Below are positions 15,093 through 23,486 of a stretch of 38,969 bases of DNA, in pieces. Source of the stretch: an uncultured Clostridia bacterium (lineage in GTDB: Bacteria > Bacillota > Clostridia > Oscillospirales > CAG-272); assembly GCA_947627475.1 (NCBI GenBank), contig CANQWE010000013.1:1-38969 (forward strand), read 5' to 3'. Made by a program: the position numbers and the translations under genes. The notes under the pieces were generated by a model that was given only the letters and a program-made list of their open reading frames with translations, made no database searches and was not told the origin of the DNA. Within the stretch, counting starts at the first letter, position 1, and the number at the start of each line of letters is the position of its first letter.

Positions 15093-16457
15093 ATGAACGA
15101 TTTTGAGAATTTTTTAAATGGCGCTGCAAATGTAAAGCCCTCCCGGCGGCAGCTGTGCTGGTTTGATACGGAATTCTACGCGTTTGTACATCTTAGTCCC
15201 AATACATTTACAGGTCTGGAATGGGGACTTGGAAATGAAGATCCCGCAATTTTCAATCCCGTCAAGCTGGACTGCGACCAATGGGTAGAAGCGGTAAAAA
15301 GCGCAGGAATGCAGGGGCTTGTAATAACTGCAAAGCATCACGATGGTTTTTGCCTATGGCATACAAATCAAACAGATCACAGTGTGCTCAGTTCTCCATT
15401 TAAGCGCGATATTGTAAAGGAATGCGCCCGGGCATGTCAGAGAGGTGGCATCAAATTCGGATTTTATCTGTCTCCCTGGGACAGGCACTCCCCCGTATAC
15501 GGTGATGGAACAAAAGCGTATAACGAATACTACAAGGCGCAGCTGCTGGAGCTGCTCACAGGATATGGAGACGTATTCCACGTCTGGTTTGACGGGGCAT
15601 GCGGTGAGGGACCAGATGGGAAAAAGCAGGAATATGCCTTTTATGAATTTATTGAACTGATTCGAAAATATCAGCCCGACGCTACCATATACAACGACCG
15701 GGGTCCTGACGTACGATGGTGCGGAAATGAAGCCGGATCTGCCAGGCATGCAGAATGGGCTGTGGTACCCTCAGAGCTTTGTCCCCTTTCCAAAGTGCAG
15801 ACCGGCCCTTCTCCCGTCCGCGGCGACCTTTCGTTTATGCAAAACTGCGACATGCAGATTGGGGATCTCTCCAACATCATGTATTCAAAAGGGCTTGTTT
15901 TCGCAGGAGCAGAAATCGATATGTCTATCCGGAAAGGATGGTTCTGGCATGAAGAGGAAGAACCCCACTCACTTGACAGGCTGTTTACCACATATCTCCA
16001 TTCTGTGGGCGCCAACGCGTGTCTCAATCTGAATGTTCCCCCGAACAGAGACGGCCTTTTTGATGATAAAGACGTTAAGCGTCTTGCTGAACTGGGCGCC
16101 CTTTTGAAAAAGGAATTTGGTCATAATCATGCGCAAGGCTGCGATACGATTCTTACAAAAAAGTACAGTGATACTCAGTGCGTTTATGAAGTCAAGCTTC
16201 CCCAGGCTGTTCCATTGCGGTACGTGGAGCTGAGAGAAGATATTGCAAAAGGACAGCGTGTAGAATCCTTTACATTGGAATTTTTCGGGGAGGATGGCAA
16301 GACGCTTGTGGAGGGTCCATATACCGGTACATGCATTGGTCATAAGAAAATATGTGCCATAGCAAGAGATATGTGGGATTTTAAAGGGCGCGGGGTGCGG
16401 CTGACAATCCGCGCCGCTAGAGGAACACCGAAAATTCTTCCGATAAAAATATACTGA
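15093..16457 (+). CDS. Alpha-L-fucosidase (GH29)
   Basis: 454 residues from an ATG after AGAAAGGAC. The N-terminal (beta/alpha)-barrel of family GH29 is clear: FYAFVHLSPNTFTGLEWG, then GLVITAKHHDGFCLW, FGFYLSPWDRH, and VFHVWFDGACGEG, whose Asp (~residue 168) is the expected nucleophile. A C-terminal beta domain follows (VYEVKLPQAVPLRYVELRED). There is no signal peptide, so it should act inside the cell on imported fucosylated oligosaccharides. It converges on the rhamnosidase-like gene. The absence of a sugar transporter beside it is odd and fits an eroded island. Confidence 0.88.
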   Translation: MNDFENFLNGAANVKPSRRQLCWFDTEFYAFVHLSPNTFTGLEWGLGNEDPAIFNPVKLDCDQWVEAVKSAGMQGLVITAKHHDGFCLWHTNQTDHSVLSSPFKRDIVKECARACQRGGIKFGFYLSPWDRHSPVYGDGTKAYNEYYKAQLLELLTGYGDVFHVWFDGACGEGPDGKKQEYAFYEFIELIRKYQPDATIYNDRGPDVRWCGNEAGSARHAEWAVVPSELCPLSKVQTGPSPVRGDLSFMQNCDMQIGDLSNIMYSKGLVFAGAEIDMSIRKGWFWHEEEEPHSLDRLFTTYLHSVGANACLNLNVPPNRDGLFDDKDVKRLAELGALLKKEFGHNHAQGCDTILTKKYSDTQCVYEVKLPQAVPLRYVELREDIAKGQRVESFTLEFFGEDGKTLVEGPYTGTCIGHKKICAIARDMWDFKGRGVRLTIRAARGTPKILPIKIY

Positions 16458-16526
16458 ATATACTGATCGGTTCTCAAGCTTTAAAAAAGTGGGCGTAAAG
16501 ATACCTTTTTCAGTCTCAAAAATCAG

Positions 16527-16563
16527 ACGGCAGACAAGTTTTTCTGACTTGCCTGCCGTTTTT
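16527..16563. terminator. Bidirectional terminator between convergent glycosidase genes
   Basis: ACGGCAGACAAGT (16527-16539) pairs with ACTTGCCTGCCGT (16547-16559), one mismatch, followed by TTTTT on the plus strand and preceded by A-rich DNA for the other direction. Confidence 0.85.
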
Positions 16564-16584
16564 GTAGGTAATAAAGCTCCAAAT

Positions 16585-18711
16585 TTATTCTTCCAAGCGC
16601 GCTTCGTATATACCGGTGAGCGATGGGGGCAGTTTAAGCGCATATTTAAGATAAAGATAGGCGGGGATCGCAGACCATCCGTGGCAAAGCGTACCCGCGT
16701 TGTCAAATGCCGATTCTCCCTCTATCGTTTCCCAGAAGGTTGTTGCATCCTTTGTCAACATGGAGCCCCAAATCTGTGCCACTTCGTTAAAGACTTGCCT
16801 TGCGAAACGCGTTGCGTTGCGCATTAAAGCATCGTATTTAAAAATACTGTGACTGAGCGTCACCGGAAGAAGGCCACCACCGGCAAGCTTGTCAAGCACA
16901 CCGTCGATGCGCTCCTTTGGAACAGCGTCCGCGCAAACAAGCAGCGCATTCGTTAACTCGCAGTAGTGGAAAAGTGTGCCAGACTTTAAAAATGAGGCGT
17001 AGCAACCACGCACCGCATCAAAAAATTTGCAGTTCATTTGTTTGTTTAATTTACGATGATGCATGCGGAAGTACTCCGCCTTCTCACTTGCACCCAGCCG
17101 CTCACAAATGTCTGCCAGTGAGCGCAGCCCCATGGAAACGAATGCATTTAGCGGCGCGTCAAATGTGCGCGCTTCTTCTGGGATAGATTGATAAATCGAG
17201 CCCTCGAGTCCATCCTGCCATTCGTAGAAGTTCCAGTATTTATCCTCGCTATAACACTTTATCAGTCCATTACCCTCTATTCGCCTTATAAATGCTTCTG
17301 CAATGCGTTCTGCAGTGGGAAGCATTACACGCACAAATTCCGTATCATTGCTGTAGTAAAGATACTCAAAAAGCTGCGTCAGAAATATTGCAGAAAACGA
17401 AGGAATCGTAATCCACACCTCCGCTGGCGAACAAAGTTCCAACATATTGTCGTCACGAATTGAGTGTGCCATCAGTTCTATAGACGCACGCGGGAACTGC
17501 GTCTCTCCGAATGCAAAATACCCGCATAACATTTGATTTCGTGAATCCATTGAGTAGAGCGCCTGCTCACGCCATGGACAGTCCTCGTAGTGCTCGTGCA
17601 TACATAAAAGCAGCGTGCGCACCGAAACATTGTAGATTTTCTCGTGTATGTGGTCAGCACATTTGAATGGGGCGATTTTATCCAGTGGATACAGTGTTGA
17701 ACGGAGTCCCGCATAGTAAAGCGTACACCTCTTTGAATAAATATGCAGTTGTATATATCTTGCTCCGCAGCGAAACAGGGGGTTTTCAAAACGATTACGC
17801 CCCGCCTCAGCACGGAACAGCGCAGCAAAGCTGCGCTCTCCTATGCTGGTACGCACGCGCAGATCAGTCAGATGCTCCCCCCAGCCGATAAATATGTCGC
17901 ACGCATGCGCAAGTTCTATATCAAGGGACAAAAAGCCTGTGTTCTCTTCCCCAAGGTCGATAATAGCGCATATTCCTTCATTCTCGTCTTCACAGATAAG
18001 ATTTACTCCTTTATAGTCGGCGTTATCCAATTTTAGCGTCTTGCCGCAGCGATGAAGATGAAACAGCGAAGCTACCTGCATTTTCTTGGCAGGAGTAGAA
18101 GAGGAGACTGTATCACAAAAGTCGCCATAATAGATCAGCTTAGCAGGAGCCGGATCATGAATCACAAGCTTTTTAACCGGACGCGGGTGCAGCACGCGGG
18201 TTTTGGATACAAGATCTGCGTGTTTCCGCTCCTTCCGTTCAGACGCGCAGGTGCTGTCGTAATGAAACGTAAAACCCAGCTGTCCGGAAACCTGTTCCAT
18301 GCTTGCTCCATCGCCAAACGCGCTGTTTTTATACGTGTATGTACTTTGTGAAGAAACGCACACCGGCGTTCCATCCGCTGTGATCTCATATATCAGTCCC
18401 GGCTCTCCGTGACGATAGGTGGAGCTGCTCTGATTCTGATAATAAACCGTGATAAGAAGCATATTTTTTCCCGGCTTTACCAACCCTGACAAATTCAGCT
18501 CGTCATATACCTTCATATCCTCGTAATCTGCATACTGCCCGCAGTCCACAAAATGGCCGTTCAGCCAAAGCGCATAATTCGTATCGCAGCTGATCCGGAT
18601 CCAGCAATCGGATGGAGATGCATCAAAACTGAAGCTGTCTTCAAAATTGACATAGACGTTTACTCCTCGATACGAATTGTGCCATATCCATTGTGATCTT
18701 TCAAATGCCAT
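16585..18711 (-). CDS. Alpha-L-rhamnosidase-like glycoside hydrolase (GH78 type)
   Basis: 708 residues from the ATG at 18711 after TTGGAGAT; the longer frame to 18777 lacks a site. The N-terminal beta domain has WIRISCDTNYALWLNGHFVD, typical of the lectin-like domain of GH78 enzymes. The helical (alpha/alpha)6 catalytic domain contains EDCPWREQALYSMDSR (about 390-405), the GH78 active-site signature with its Glu, and near the end TTFWETIEGES with TLCHGWSAIPAYLY. No signal peptide, so probably cytoplasmic. Substrate may be rhamnosides or related 6-deoxyhexosides; it is paired with the fucosidase in the same block. Family good, exact specificity uncertain. Confidence 0.78.
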   Translation of the reverse strand: MAFERSQWIWHNSYRGVNVYVNFEDSFSFDASPSDCWIRISCDTNYALWLNGHFVDCGQYADYEDMKVYDELNLSGLVKPGKNMLLITVYYQNQSSSTYRHGEPGLIYEITADGTPVCVSSQSTYTYKNSAFGDGASMEQVSGQLGFTFHYDSTCASERKERKHADLVSKTRVLHPRPVKKLVIHDPAPAKLIYYGDFCDTVSSSTPAKKMQVASLFHLHRCGKTLKLDNADYKGVNLICEDENEGICAIIDLGEENTGFLSLDIELAHACDIFIGWGEHLTDLRVRTSIGERSFAALFRAEAGRNRFENPLFRCGARYIQLHIYSKRCTLYYAGLRSTLYPLDKIAPFKCADHIHEKIYNVSVRTLLLCMHEHYEDCPWREQALYSMDSRNQMLCGYFAFGETQFPRASIELMAHSIRDDNMLELCSPAEVWITIPSFSAIFLTQLFEYLYYSNDTEFVRVMLPTAERIAEAFIRRIEGNGLIKCYSEDKYWNFYEWQDGLEGSIYQSIPEEARTFDAPLNAFVSMGLRSLADICERLGASEKAEYFRMHHRKLNKQMNCKFFDAVRGCYASFLKSGTLFHYCELTNALLVCADAVPKERIDGVLDKLAGGGLLPVTLSHSIFKYDALMRNATRFARQVFNEVAQIWGSMLTKDATTFWETIEGESAFDNAGTLCHGWSAIPAYLYLKYALKLPPSLTGIYEARLEE

Positions 18712-18876
18712 ATGTATCTCCAATATCATTTTGATTTTAATAGCAGTCAGACACAGAAAAGGGATATCCAACCCCACAATGTAAATTTAGGAAATTTAGC
18801 CCAAACGTATTTGCATAATAAATCAAAAAAATGCGTTTCGATGAATTATAGATAATTTTTTGCATTTTTCTTTAAT

Positions 18877-18905
18877 ACTATATCACGTCCGCAGTTTGAT
18901 TACAA
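18877..18905 (-). promoter_or_regulatory. Promoter of the rhamnosidase-like gene
   Basis: Minus-strand TTGTAA (18905-18900), 17-bp spacer, TATAGT (18882-18877). This leaves a leader of about 165 nt before the start codon. Confidence 0.65.
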
Positions 18906-18943
18906 CCAAATTGTAAAGATTTTATCAATAATCGCGGCCCGTA

Positions 18944-19175
18944 TGCTTGTGGGACACAAGTCTATCGAAGAACATCCAATTTGTACAGGCAGCCAATCTC
19001 CCGTACACATTCATGATTTTCGGTATTCACACGTTTCGTTTTTTAACCAAAGAGGGGATCAAGCACGACGTCTGGGACACTCTAAAATCGAAACAACATG
19101 GAACATATATGCACACTTTTACCCGTGCGAAGAAGAAAGAGCAATAGCAATATTAAACAAAATCGTGTATAAATC
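18944..19175 (+). pseudogene. C-terminal remnant of a tyrosine recombinase (integrase)
   Basis: Two plus-strand frames together recall the end of a phage-type integrase: HDFRYSHVSF (box with the HxxR pair) in one frame, a fragment FLTKEGIKHDVWDTL in the next, and LGHSKIETTWNIYAHFYP, with the nucleophilic Tyr, back in the first frame. The frame change around 19040-19080 and loss of everything upstream mark it as dead. The preceding ~90 bp are too decayed to place. It ends just before the ssrA terminator, as expected for an element that used ssrA as attachment site. Confidence 0.8.
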
Positions 19176-19214
19176 AAAAACACCCCTGTATTTACAGGGG
19201 TGTTCGATATTTTG
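19176..19214. repeat. Right copy of the 39-bp direct repeat at the ssrA 3' end
   Basis: Matches 13731-13769 at 33 of 39 positions. It spans the ssrA terminator and stops at the encoded CCA end of ssrA. Confidence 0.55.
19179..19204 (-). terminator. ssrA terminator
   Basis: 12-bp perfect stem AACACCCCTGTA / TACAGGGGTGTT with a 2-nt minimal loop, followed on the minus strand by TTTTTG, 9 bp after the CCA end of ssrA. Confidence 0.85.
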
Positions 19215-19574
19215 GTGGAGCCGGTGGGAATCGAACCCACGTCCGAAAATCCTTTGATATGACTTTCTCCGGGTGCAGCATGTCTTTTAAAGTTCCCGGC
19301 AAAGACCTCCGGCATGCAGGATGCCCTCGCCAGTATTCTTTTGGTTCATGACAATCTCAAAGAATAACCGATTGTGCACGTTGGCCACTGATTTTATGCC
19401 CGGGCAGAGCCGTGGCACTCTCTGCGCGGACAATCCGCCATTGGCGGCGCAGCTTACGCTGCTACGAGTTCGCTATTATCAGCGTTTAATTTTTAAGTGA
19501 GGATTATTTCAGTGTTTCCCCAACACTACCCGCTTATCATACCGCAAAATCCCCGTCGAAACCATTGCGGCCCC
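19213..19574 (-). ncRNA. ssrA: Transfer-messenger RNA (tmRNA)
   Basis: The 5' end GGGGCCG (19574-19568) pairs over 7 bp with CGGCUCC before A-CCA; the CCA is encoded at 19215-19213. The 3' T-arm GUGGGUUCGAUUCCCAC is perfect. The open frame reads GCT GAT AAT AGC GAA CTC GTA GCA GCG TAA (19483-19454), giving a tag ending ADNSELVAA; the exact resume codon (AAC or GCT) is not certain. The tag ends in VAA rather than the common ALAA. Length 362 nt is normal. smpB lies 20 bp upstream on the same strand. Confidence 0.95.
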
Positions 19575-19594
19575 ATACATTATTTAGTATGCAT

Positions 19595-20071
19595 CTATTC
19601 TCCCCTGCGACCCAGTTTTACATACCGTTCCATTTCTCTGTTGGCCTGATGTTTTGCCTGGGCCTCACGCTTATCATACAATTTTTTTCCTCGGCAAAGT
19701 CCAACCTCTACCTTCACCCTGGATCCACTAAAATACAAGGAAAGGGGGATCAACGTATAGCTGTCTCGGGAGATGAGACCAGCCAGCTTTGCAATCTCCT
19801 TTTTATGCATCAACAGACGCTTTGGACGCAGCGGATCTTTGTTATATATATTTCCCTGCTCATAGGGACTTATATGGATACCAACAGCAATCAGTTCTCC
19901 TGCGATCACTCTGCAATAAGAATCTTTGAGATTCACTCCGCCGGCCCGCAAGCTTTTCACTTCTGTACCGAAAAGCTCGATGCCCGCTTCATATGTGTCA
20001 TCTACAAAATAATCATGCCGCGCTTTTCTGTTCAGTACGATCACTTTTCGTCCGCCGCTTTTCTGTGCCAT
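19595..20071 (-). CDS. smpB: SsrA-binding protein SmpB
   Basis: 158 residues from an ATG after AAAGGAGGG. Typical SmpB features: VLNRKARHDYFVDDTYEAGI, GTEVKSLRAGGVNLKDSYCR, HISPYEQGN, PLRPKRLLMHKKEI and a basic C-terminal tail (KKLYDKREAQAKHQANREME). It binds tmRNA and delivers it to stalled ribosomes, where the tail mimics an mRNA codon region. Its partner ssrA follows directly. Confidence 0.97.
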   Translation of the reverse strand: MAQKSGGRKVIVLNRKARHDYFVDDTYEAGIELFGTEVKSLRAGGVNLKDSYCRVIAGELIAVGIHISPYEQGNIYNKDPLRPKRLLMHKKEIAKLAGLISRDSYTLIPLSLYFSGSRVKVEVGLCRGKKLYDKREAQAKHQANREMERYVKLGRRGE

Positions 20072-20099
20072 CCTGCTTCCCTCCTTTCTGTGTGATTAC

Positions 20100-20128
20100 A
20101 GTATACCATATTCCATGCAAAATTGCAA
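20100..20128 (-). promoter_or_regulatory. Promoter of smpB-ssrA
   Basis: Minus-strand TTGCAA (20128-20123), 17-bp spacer, TATACT (20105-20100), about 30 bp before the smpB start. ssrA may be transcribed from here and processed; I see only a weak promoter directly before it. Confidence 0.7.
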
Positions 20129-20199
20129 GCGAGCAGTGTTTTATGAAGTTTTCGCCAAATATTTGCAAAATACTGTATAATCTTTGTTTATTGGTAGAA

Positions 20200-20228
20200 T
20201 TGATTTTTTTTTCAAGTAGTGCTATGAT
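20200..20228 (+). promoter_or_regulatory. Promoter of the aldolase gene
   Basis: TTGATT (20200-20205), 17-bp spacer, TATGAT (20223-20228), 32 bp before the ATG. Divergent from the smpB promoter. Confidence 0.7.
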
Positions 20229-20260
20229 ATTTTTGTTAAATAAGGAAAGGAATGAATATT

Positions 20261-20941
20261 ATGCAGTTTATCATTGATAGTGCGGATACAAAGGCAATCC
20301 GGCACTGTATGGAATTCTACCCTGTAGCCGGTGTAACCACCAACCCCACAATTATCTCTAAGGAAAAAAGTGACTTTAAGCAGCTGATCGCTGAAATCCG
20401 CAGTATTATCGGCCCGGATAAAATGCTTCATGTGCAGTGCACCAGCGATACGGCAGATGAAATCGTAAAAGAAGCCAAAGCGCTAAAAGCAATTGCCGGC
20501 GGAGATTTTTATGTGAAAATTCCAGTATCTGCAGAAGGGCTCAAGGCCATCAGAATATTAAAGGGGCAAGGTATCAAGGTAACTGCTACCGCTATTTTCA
20601 CCCAGCAGCAGGCTTTGCTTGCCGCACTTTCCGGCGCAGATTACGTTGCTCCCTACATTAACCGTTTGGATAATATCGTATCTGACGGCGCCCATGTTGT
20701 GGAAGAAATCGTAGCACTGTTTAAAATGCACAATATTTCCACAAAGGTGCTTGCTGCCAGTTTTAAAAATGTAGAGCAGGTACACAAGGTTTCCATGGTT
20801 GGATGTCCTGCCGTCACCATCAATCCGGAGCTATTTGACCAGCTGATTTACCATCCCCTCACCCTATATGCAGTAGATGCATTTACAGCAGACTGGGAAA
20901 TGGTTTACGGCGAGAAAAAAATTTTGGAACTGCTTCAGTAA
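20261..20941 (+). CDS. Fructose-6-phosphate aldolase / short transaldolase
   Basis: 226 residues. I choose the ATG at 20261, nine bases after AAAGGA; an ATG at 20252 abuts that site. Short transaldolase family (FSA/TalC): N-terminal IIDSADTKAIR, AGVTTNPTIISKE and FYVKIPVSAEGLKAI, where Lys86 should form the Schiff base. Gln59 (HVQCTS) is retained; in E. coli FSA the equivalent position favours the aldolase over transaldolase. ATAIFTQQQALLAA and ADYVAPYINRLDN follow. It acts on fructose-6-phosphate or sedoheptulose-7-phosphate in central carbon flow. Which activity dominates cannot be decided by reading alone. Confidence 0.9.
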   Translation: MQFIIDSADTKAIRHCMEFYPVAGVTTNPTIISKEKSDFKQLIAEIRSIIGPDKMLHVQCTSDTADEIVKEAKALKAIAGGDFYVKIPVSAEGLKAIRILKGQGIKVTATAIFTQQQALLAALSGADYVAPYINRLDNIVSDGAHVVEEIVALFKMHNISTKVLAASFKNVEQVHKVSMVGCPAVTINPELFDQLIYHPLTLYAVDAFTADWEMVYGEKKILELLQ

Positions 20942-21017
20942 TTCTGTTTTGCTATAATTTTATCACCTTTTTTCTTTGACGCATATACTGCTAAAAAAGA
21001 AAGGGTAGAATAGAATT

Positions 21018-22115
21018 ATGGTTTCACATATTGCGTACTTTCAAAATATTCCACCGAAAAACGCTTATTTTGCCGGCGCCAATACCCCGGAAGGTTTTGT
21101 GTCTGACTACAGCGAATTTTTCAGTGAAGAAACCTTTACAAAAGTATACATAATCAAAGGCGGAAGCGGAACCGGCAAAAGCACTATGATTGGCCGATGC
21201 GCCGAACAGGCAGCAAAGTATGGCGCAGCATGCACCTTTATTTTATGCAGTTCCGATCCCGAAAGCTTGGACGGCGTTTTGCTCCGTCGAGACGATATAC
21301 ATATCGCCGTAATCGACGGTACTGCCCCGCATACGGTAGATCCGGTTTACGCCGGCAGCTGTGGGGAAATTGTGAACAGCGGCGACTACTGGGATACCAC
21401 CGCGCTGGAAAATGCACGGGAGGAGATTGTAAATGCAGCGCAGCAAAAGGGAGAATGCTTTTCCAGAGCATACCGATACCTTTCCGGAGCCGCTTCAGTC
21501 GTTTCCGCCTCGAAACAATTCTGCGGAAATCTAATTCTCAAAGAAAAGCTGGAAAAATGTGTGGGACGCTTAGTGTCCTCGATCAAGGATACCGGACAGG
21601 TCGGAAAGATCATAAATCGGCGTACCTTGGCCGTTTCCATGAACGGCGCCGTCCGGGTTACCACCTTTAATAGCGCGCAAACGGTCATAGCTGTCAAAGA
21701 ATGCGCCGCTACCGCCAGTGCTTTCTTTGACTTGCTGGAAAAATCCCTGCTTATGAAAGGGCAGACTATCGTGCGCTCCCGCTCTCCTCTGGGAGGAACT
21801 GCAGAGCTTTATCTGCCGGAACTGGATATGGCATTTGTTCCTTATGAGGAAAATGTAGATCGTCAGCTGACTTATACGAAAATTATTAACATGCAGCGAT
21901 TTGTGGATAAAGATGTTTTGTCTGCCAACCGGCAAAAACGGCGATTCGGAGAAAAATGTTTTTCTTCCCTGCTGGAAGGTGCTTTGGATAGTCTGGCCGA
22001 AGCAAAAAAACATCACTTCCGGTTGGAAGATATTTATAAAGCTACTATGGATTTTTCCGGTCTGGATCAATTTTCTTCAGTTCTTACTGACCGCATTGTG
22101 CAGCGGTTTCAGTGA
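21018..22115 (+). CDS. P-loop ATPase of unknown function (PRK06851-like)
   Basis: 365 residues from an ATG after AAGAAAGGG. The Walker A motif is IIKGGSGTGKSTMIGR (about 47-62). A second, degenerate half may follow. Other marks: TFILCSSDPESLDGVLL, IAVIDGTAPHTVDPVYAGSCGEIVNSG, and near the end EDIYKATMDFSGLDQFS. This is the pattern of an uncharacterised family widespread in Bacillota, usually near 360 residues. No membrane helix. It stands alone, with a terminator behind it. I cannot name its substrate. Confidence 0.8.
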   Translation: MVSHIAYFQNIPPKNAYFAGANTPEGFVSDYSEFFSEETFTKVYIIKGGSGTGKSTMIGRCAEQAAKYGAACTFILCSSDPESLDGVLLRRDDIHIAVIDGTAPHTVDPVYAGSCGEIVNSGDYWDTTALENAREEIVNAAQQKGECFSRAYRYLSGAASVVSASKQFCGNLILKEKLEKCVGRLVSSIKDTGQVGKIINRRTLAVSMNGAVRVTTFNSAQTVIAVKECAATASAFFDLLEKSLLMKGQTIVRSRSPLGGTAELYLPELDMAFVPYEENVDRQLTYTKIINMQRFVDKDVLSANRQKRRFGEKCFSSLLEGALDSLAEAKKHHFRLEDIYKATMDFSGLDQFSSVLTDRIVQRFQ

Positions 22116-22128
22116 TTGATGCAAAAAT

Positions 22129-22159
22129 GCGGCGGTATGGTCAATCCCCATACCGCCGA
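22129..22159 (+). terminator. Hairpin after the P-loop ATPase gene
   Basis: CGGCGGTATGG (22130-22140) pairs with CCATACCGCCG (22148-22158), 7-nt loop. The following T-run is poor (ACTTACTATATTT), so termination may be partial. Confidence 0.6.
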
Positions 22160-22230
22160 CTTACTATATTTAGATAAAAAGCGCCTTGACAGTGAACAAG
22201 TCCAGAAAAAACGGACAATAGTAAAAAAGC

Positions 22231-22268
22231 ACCTCCTATGGTAGAATGAAAGAACTACCATAGGAGGT
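22231..22268 (+). promoter_or_regulatory. Hairpin that hides the orfA ribosome binding site
   Basis: A perfect 14-bp stem, ACCTCCTATGGTAG (22231-22244) with CTACCATAGGAGGT (22255-22268), and a 10-nt loop. AGGAGG of the orfA start is in the 3' arm. Such structures keep read-through transcripts from outside from being translated into transposase (known in IS10 and IS50). Confidence 0.85.
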
Positions 22269-22274
22269 TTTGTA

Positions 22275-22559
22275 ATGTCAGGAAAAAAAGGAATGAAGAT
22301 GTATCCACAAGGAACAAGAAAAAAGATACTTGCAGAATACAAAGAAGGAGTATCGCAGTGTGAATTAAGTAGGAAATATGGCATAAGTAGATATGCAATT
22401 CAATGTTGGATAGGCGCAAGACCGGAAAAGAATATACTGCCAAAACAACGAGGGAGAAAACCGGCAAAGACATTGCAAGAATATAAGTATGAAAACAAAC
22501 GATTAAAGATGGAAAATGAACTATTAAGGGATTTTCTCTCGCTCACAGAAAGGAAGTGA
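22275..22559 (+). CDS. IS3-family transposase OrfA
   Basis: 94 residues from an ATG 7 bases after AGGAGG. It has a helix-turn-helix of the IS3 OrfA type (ILAEYKEGVSQCELSRKYG, then SRYAIQCWI), a basic linker (KQRGRKPAK) and a C-terminal leucine-zipper-like helix (YKYENKRLKMENELLRDFL) for joining OrfB. It binds the inverted repeats. Its stop overlaps the orfB start (GTGA). No classical A6G slippery run lies at the junction, so coupling by restart is as likely as frameshifting. Confidence 0.88.
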   Translation: MSGKKGMKMYPQGTRKKILAEYKEGVSQCELSRKYGISRYAIQCWIGARPEKNILPKQRGRKPAKTLQEYKYENKRLKMENELLRDFLSLTERK

Positions 22560-23410
22560 GAACAAATGTAAAATACATGGTAATCTACCGGTACAAAGAC
22601 AAGTATTCCGTGAGCGAAATGTGTAGATTCTTTGGAGTATCCAGAAGTGGTTACTACGGATATATATTTCGAATGGATATGCCAGCATGGGATTTGCCAT
22701 TGGCAGAAAAAATACGAGGATGCCAGGAACAATGTGGCAGAACTTATGGTTATCGCAGGGTGCATATATGGCTTGAAAGAAATGGTATCTATCGTAACCC
22801 TAAGACAGTACTTCGAGTTATGCAGAAATACGGATTGTTATCGGTGAACAGAAGAAAGAAATATCGTAACTACGGAAATTGTCTACACAGGTATCCAAAT
22901 TTGCTTAACAGAGATTTCTCGGCCGAAAGACCAAATCAAAAATGGGTTACGGACATTTCGTATATACACACAAAGCAAGGTGTTTTGTATCTTTCGGTTA
23001 TCAGGGATTTATTCGACAACAGTATCGTTGCCTACAAAACCGGAACCGAACAAAACATAAACCTTGTATTAAGTACCATTAAAGAAGCCAAGAAAAAAGA
23101 GAAAGTCACTGCAGAGTTGCAGCTCCACAGTGACCAAGGCTTTCAATACACATCCTCAGCATATTTCAAGCTAACTCAATCTTACGGCATTACGCCGTCA
23201 ATGTCAAGACGTGGTAATCCTTATGACAATGCTTTAGCTGAAAATTTCTTCTCTATCCTCAAAACTGAGTGTGTCTACCGTGTGAAACTTCAGACCTATG
23301 AGGAGGCGCGCCTCCTCATAGGTGAATACATCCATTTCTACAATCATCAACGCATTCAACTAAAAACAAAACTGACACCATTTGAAAAACGATGCCAGTT
23401 CATTGCTTAA
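22556..23410 (+). CDS. IS3-family transposase OrfB (DDE)
   Basis: 284 residues, starting at a GTG that overlaps the orfA stop. The catalytic triad is complete: first Asp in WVTDISYIH, second Asp in LHSDQGFQYTS, Glu in NPYDNALAENFF, with 35 residues between the second Asp and the Glu (DD35E). An HTH_21-like segment (RTYGYRRVHIWL) precedes. All parts look intact, so the element may still be active. A 30-bp perfect palindrome lies at 23294-23323 in the codons for TYEEARLLIGE. Confidence 0.92.
   Translation: MRTNVKYMVIYRYKDKYSVSEMCRFFGVSRSGYYGYIFRMDMPAWDLPLAEKIRGCQEQCGRTYGYRRVHIWLERNGIYRNPKTVLRVMQKYGLLSVNRRKKYRNYGNCLHRYPNLLNRDFSAERPNQKWVTDISYIHTKQGVLYLSVIRDLFDNSIVAYKTGTEQNINLVLSTIKEAKKKEKVTAELQLHSDQGFQYTSSAYFKLTQSYGITPSMSRRGNPYDNALAENFFSILKTECVYRVKLQTYEEARLLIGEYIHFYNHQRIQLKTKLTPFEKRCQFIA
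23294..23323. repeat. 30-bp perfect palindrome inside orfB
   Basis: ACCTATGAGGAGG, CGCG, then the exact reverse complement; no mismatch. It contains an AGGAGG and its complement and would form a very stable hairpin in mRNA. Confidence 0.95.
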
Positions 23411-23486
23411 ATTTTTACTTAACTTCCATATAGGTGCTTTTTTGTGCTGTCCGCACAATTTGGGGCTGTTCACAGACAGGCGCTTT

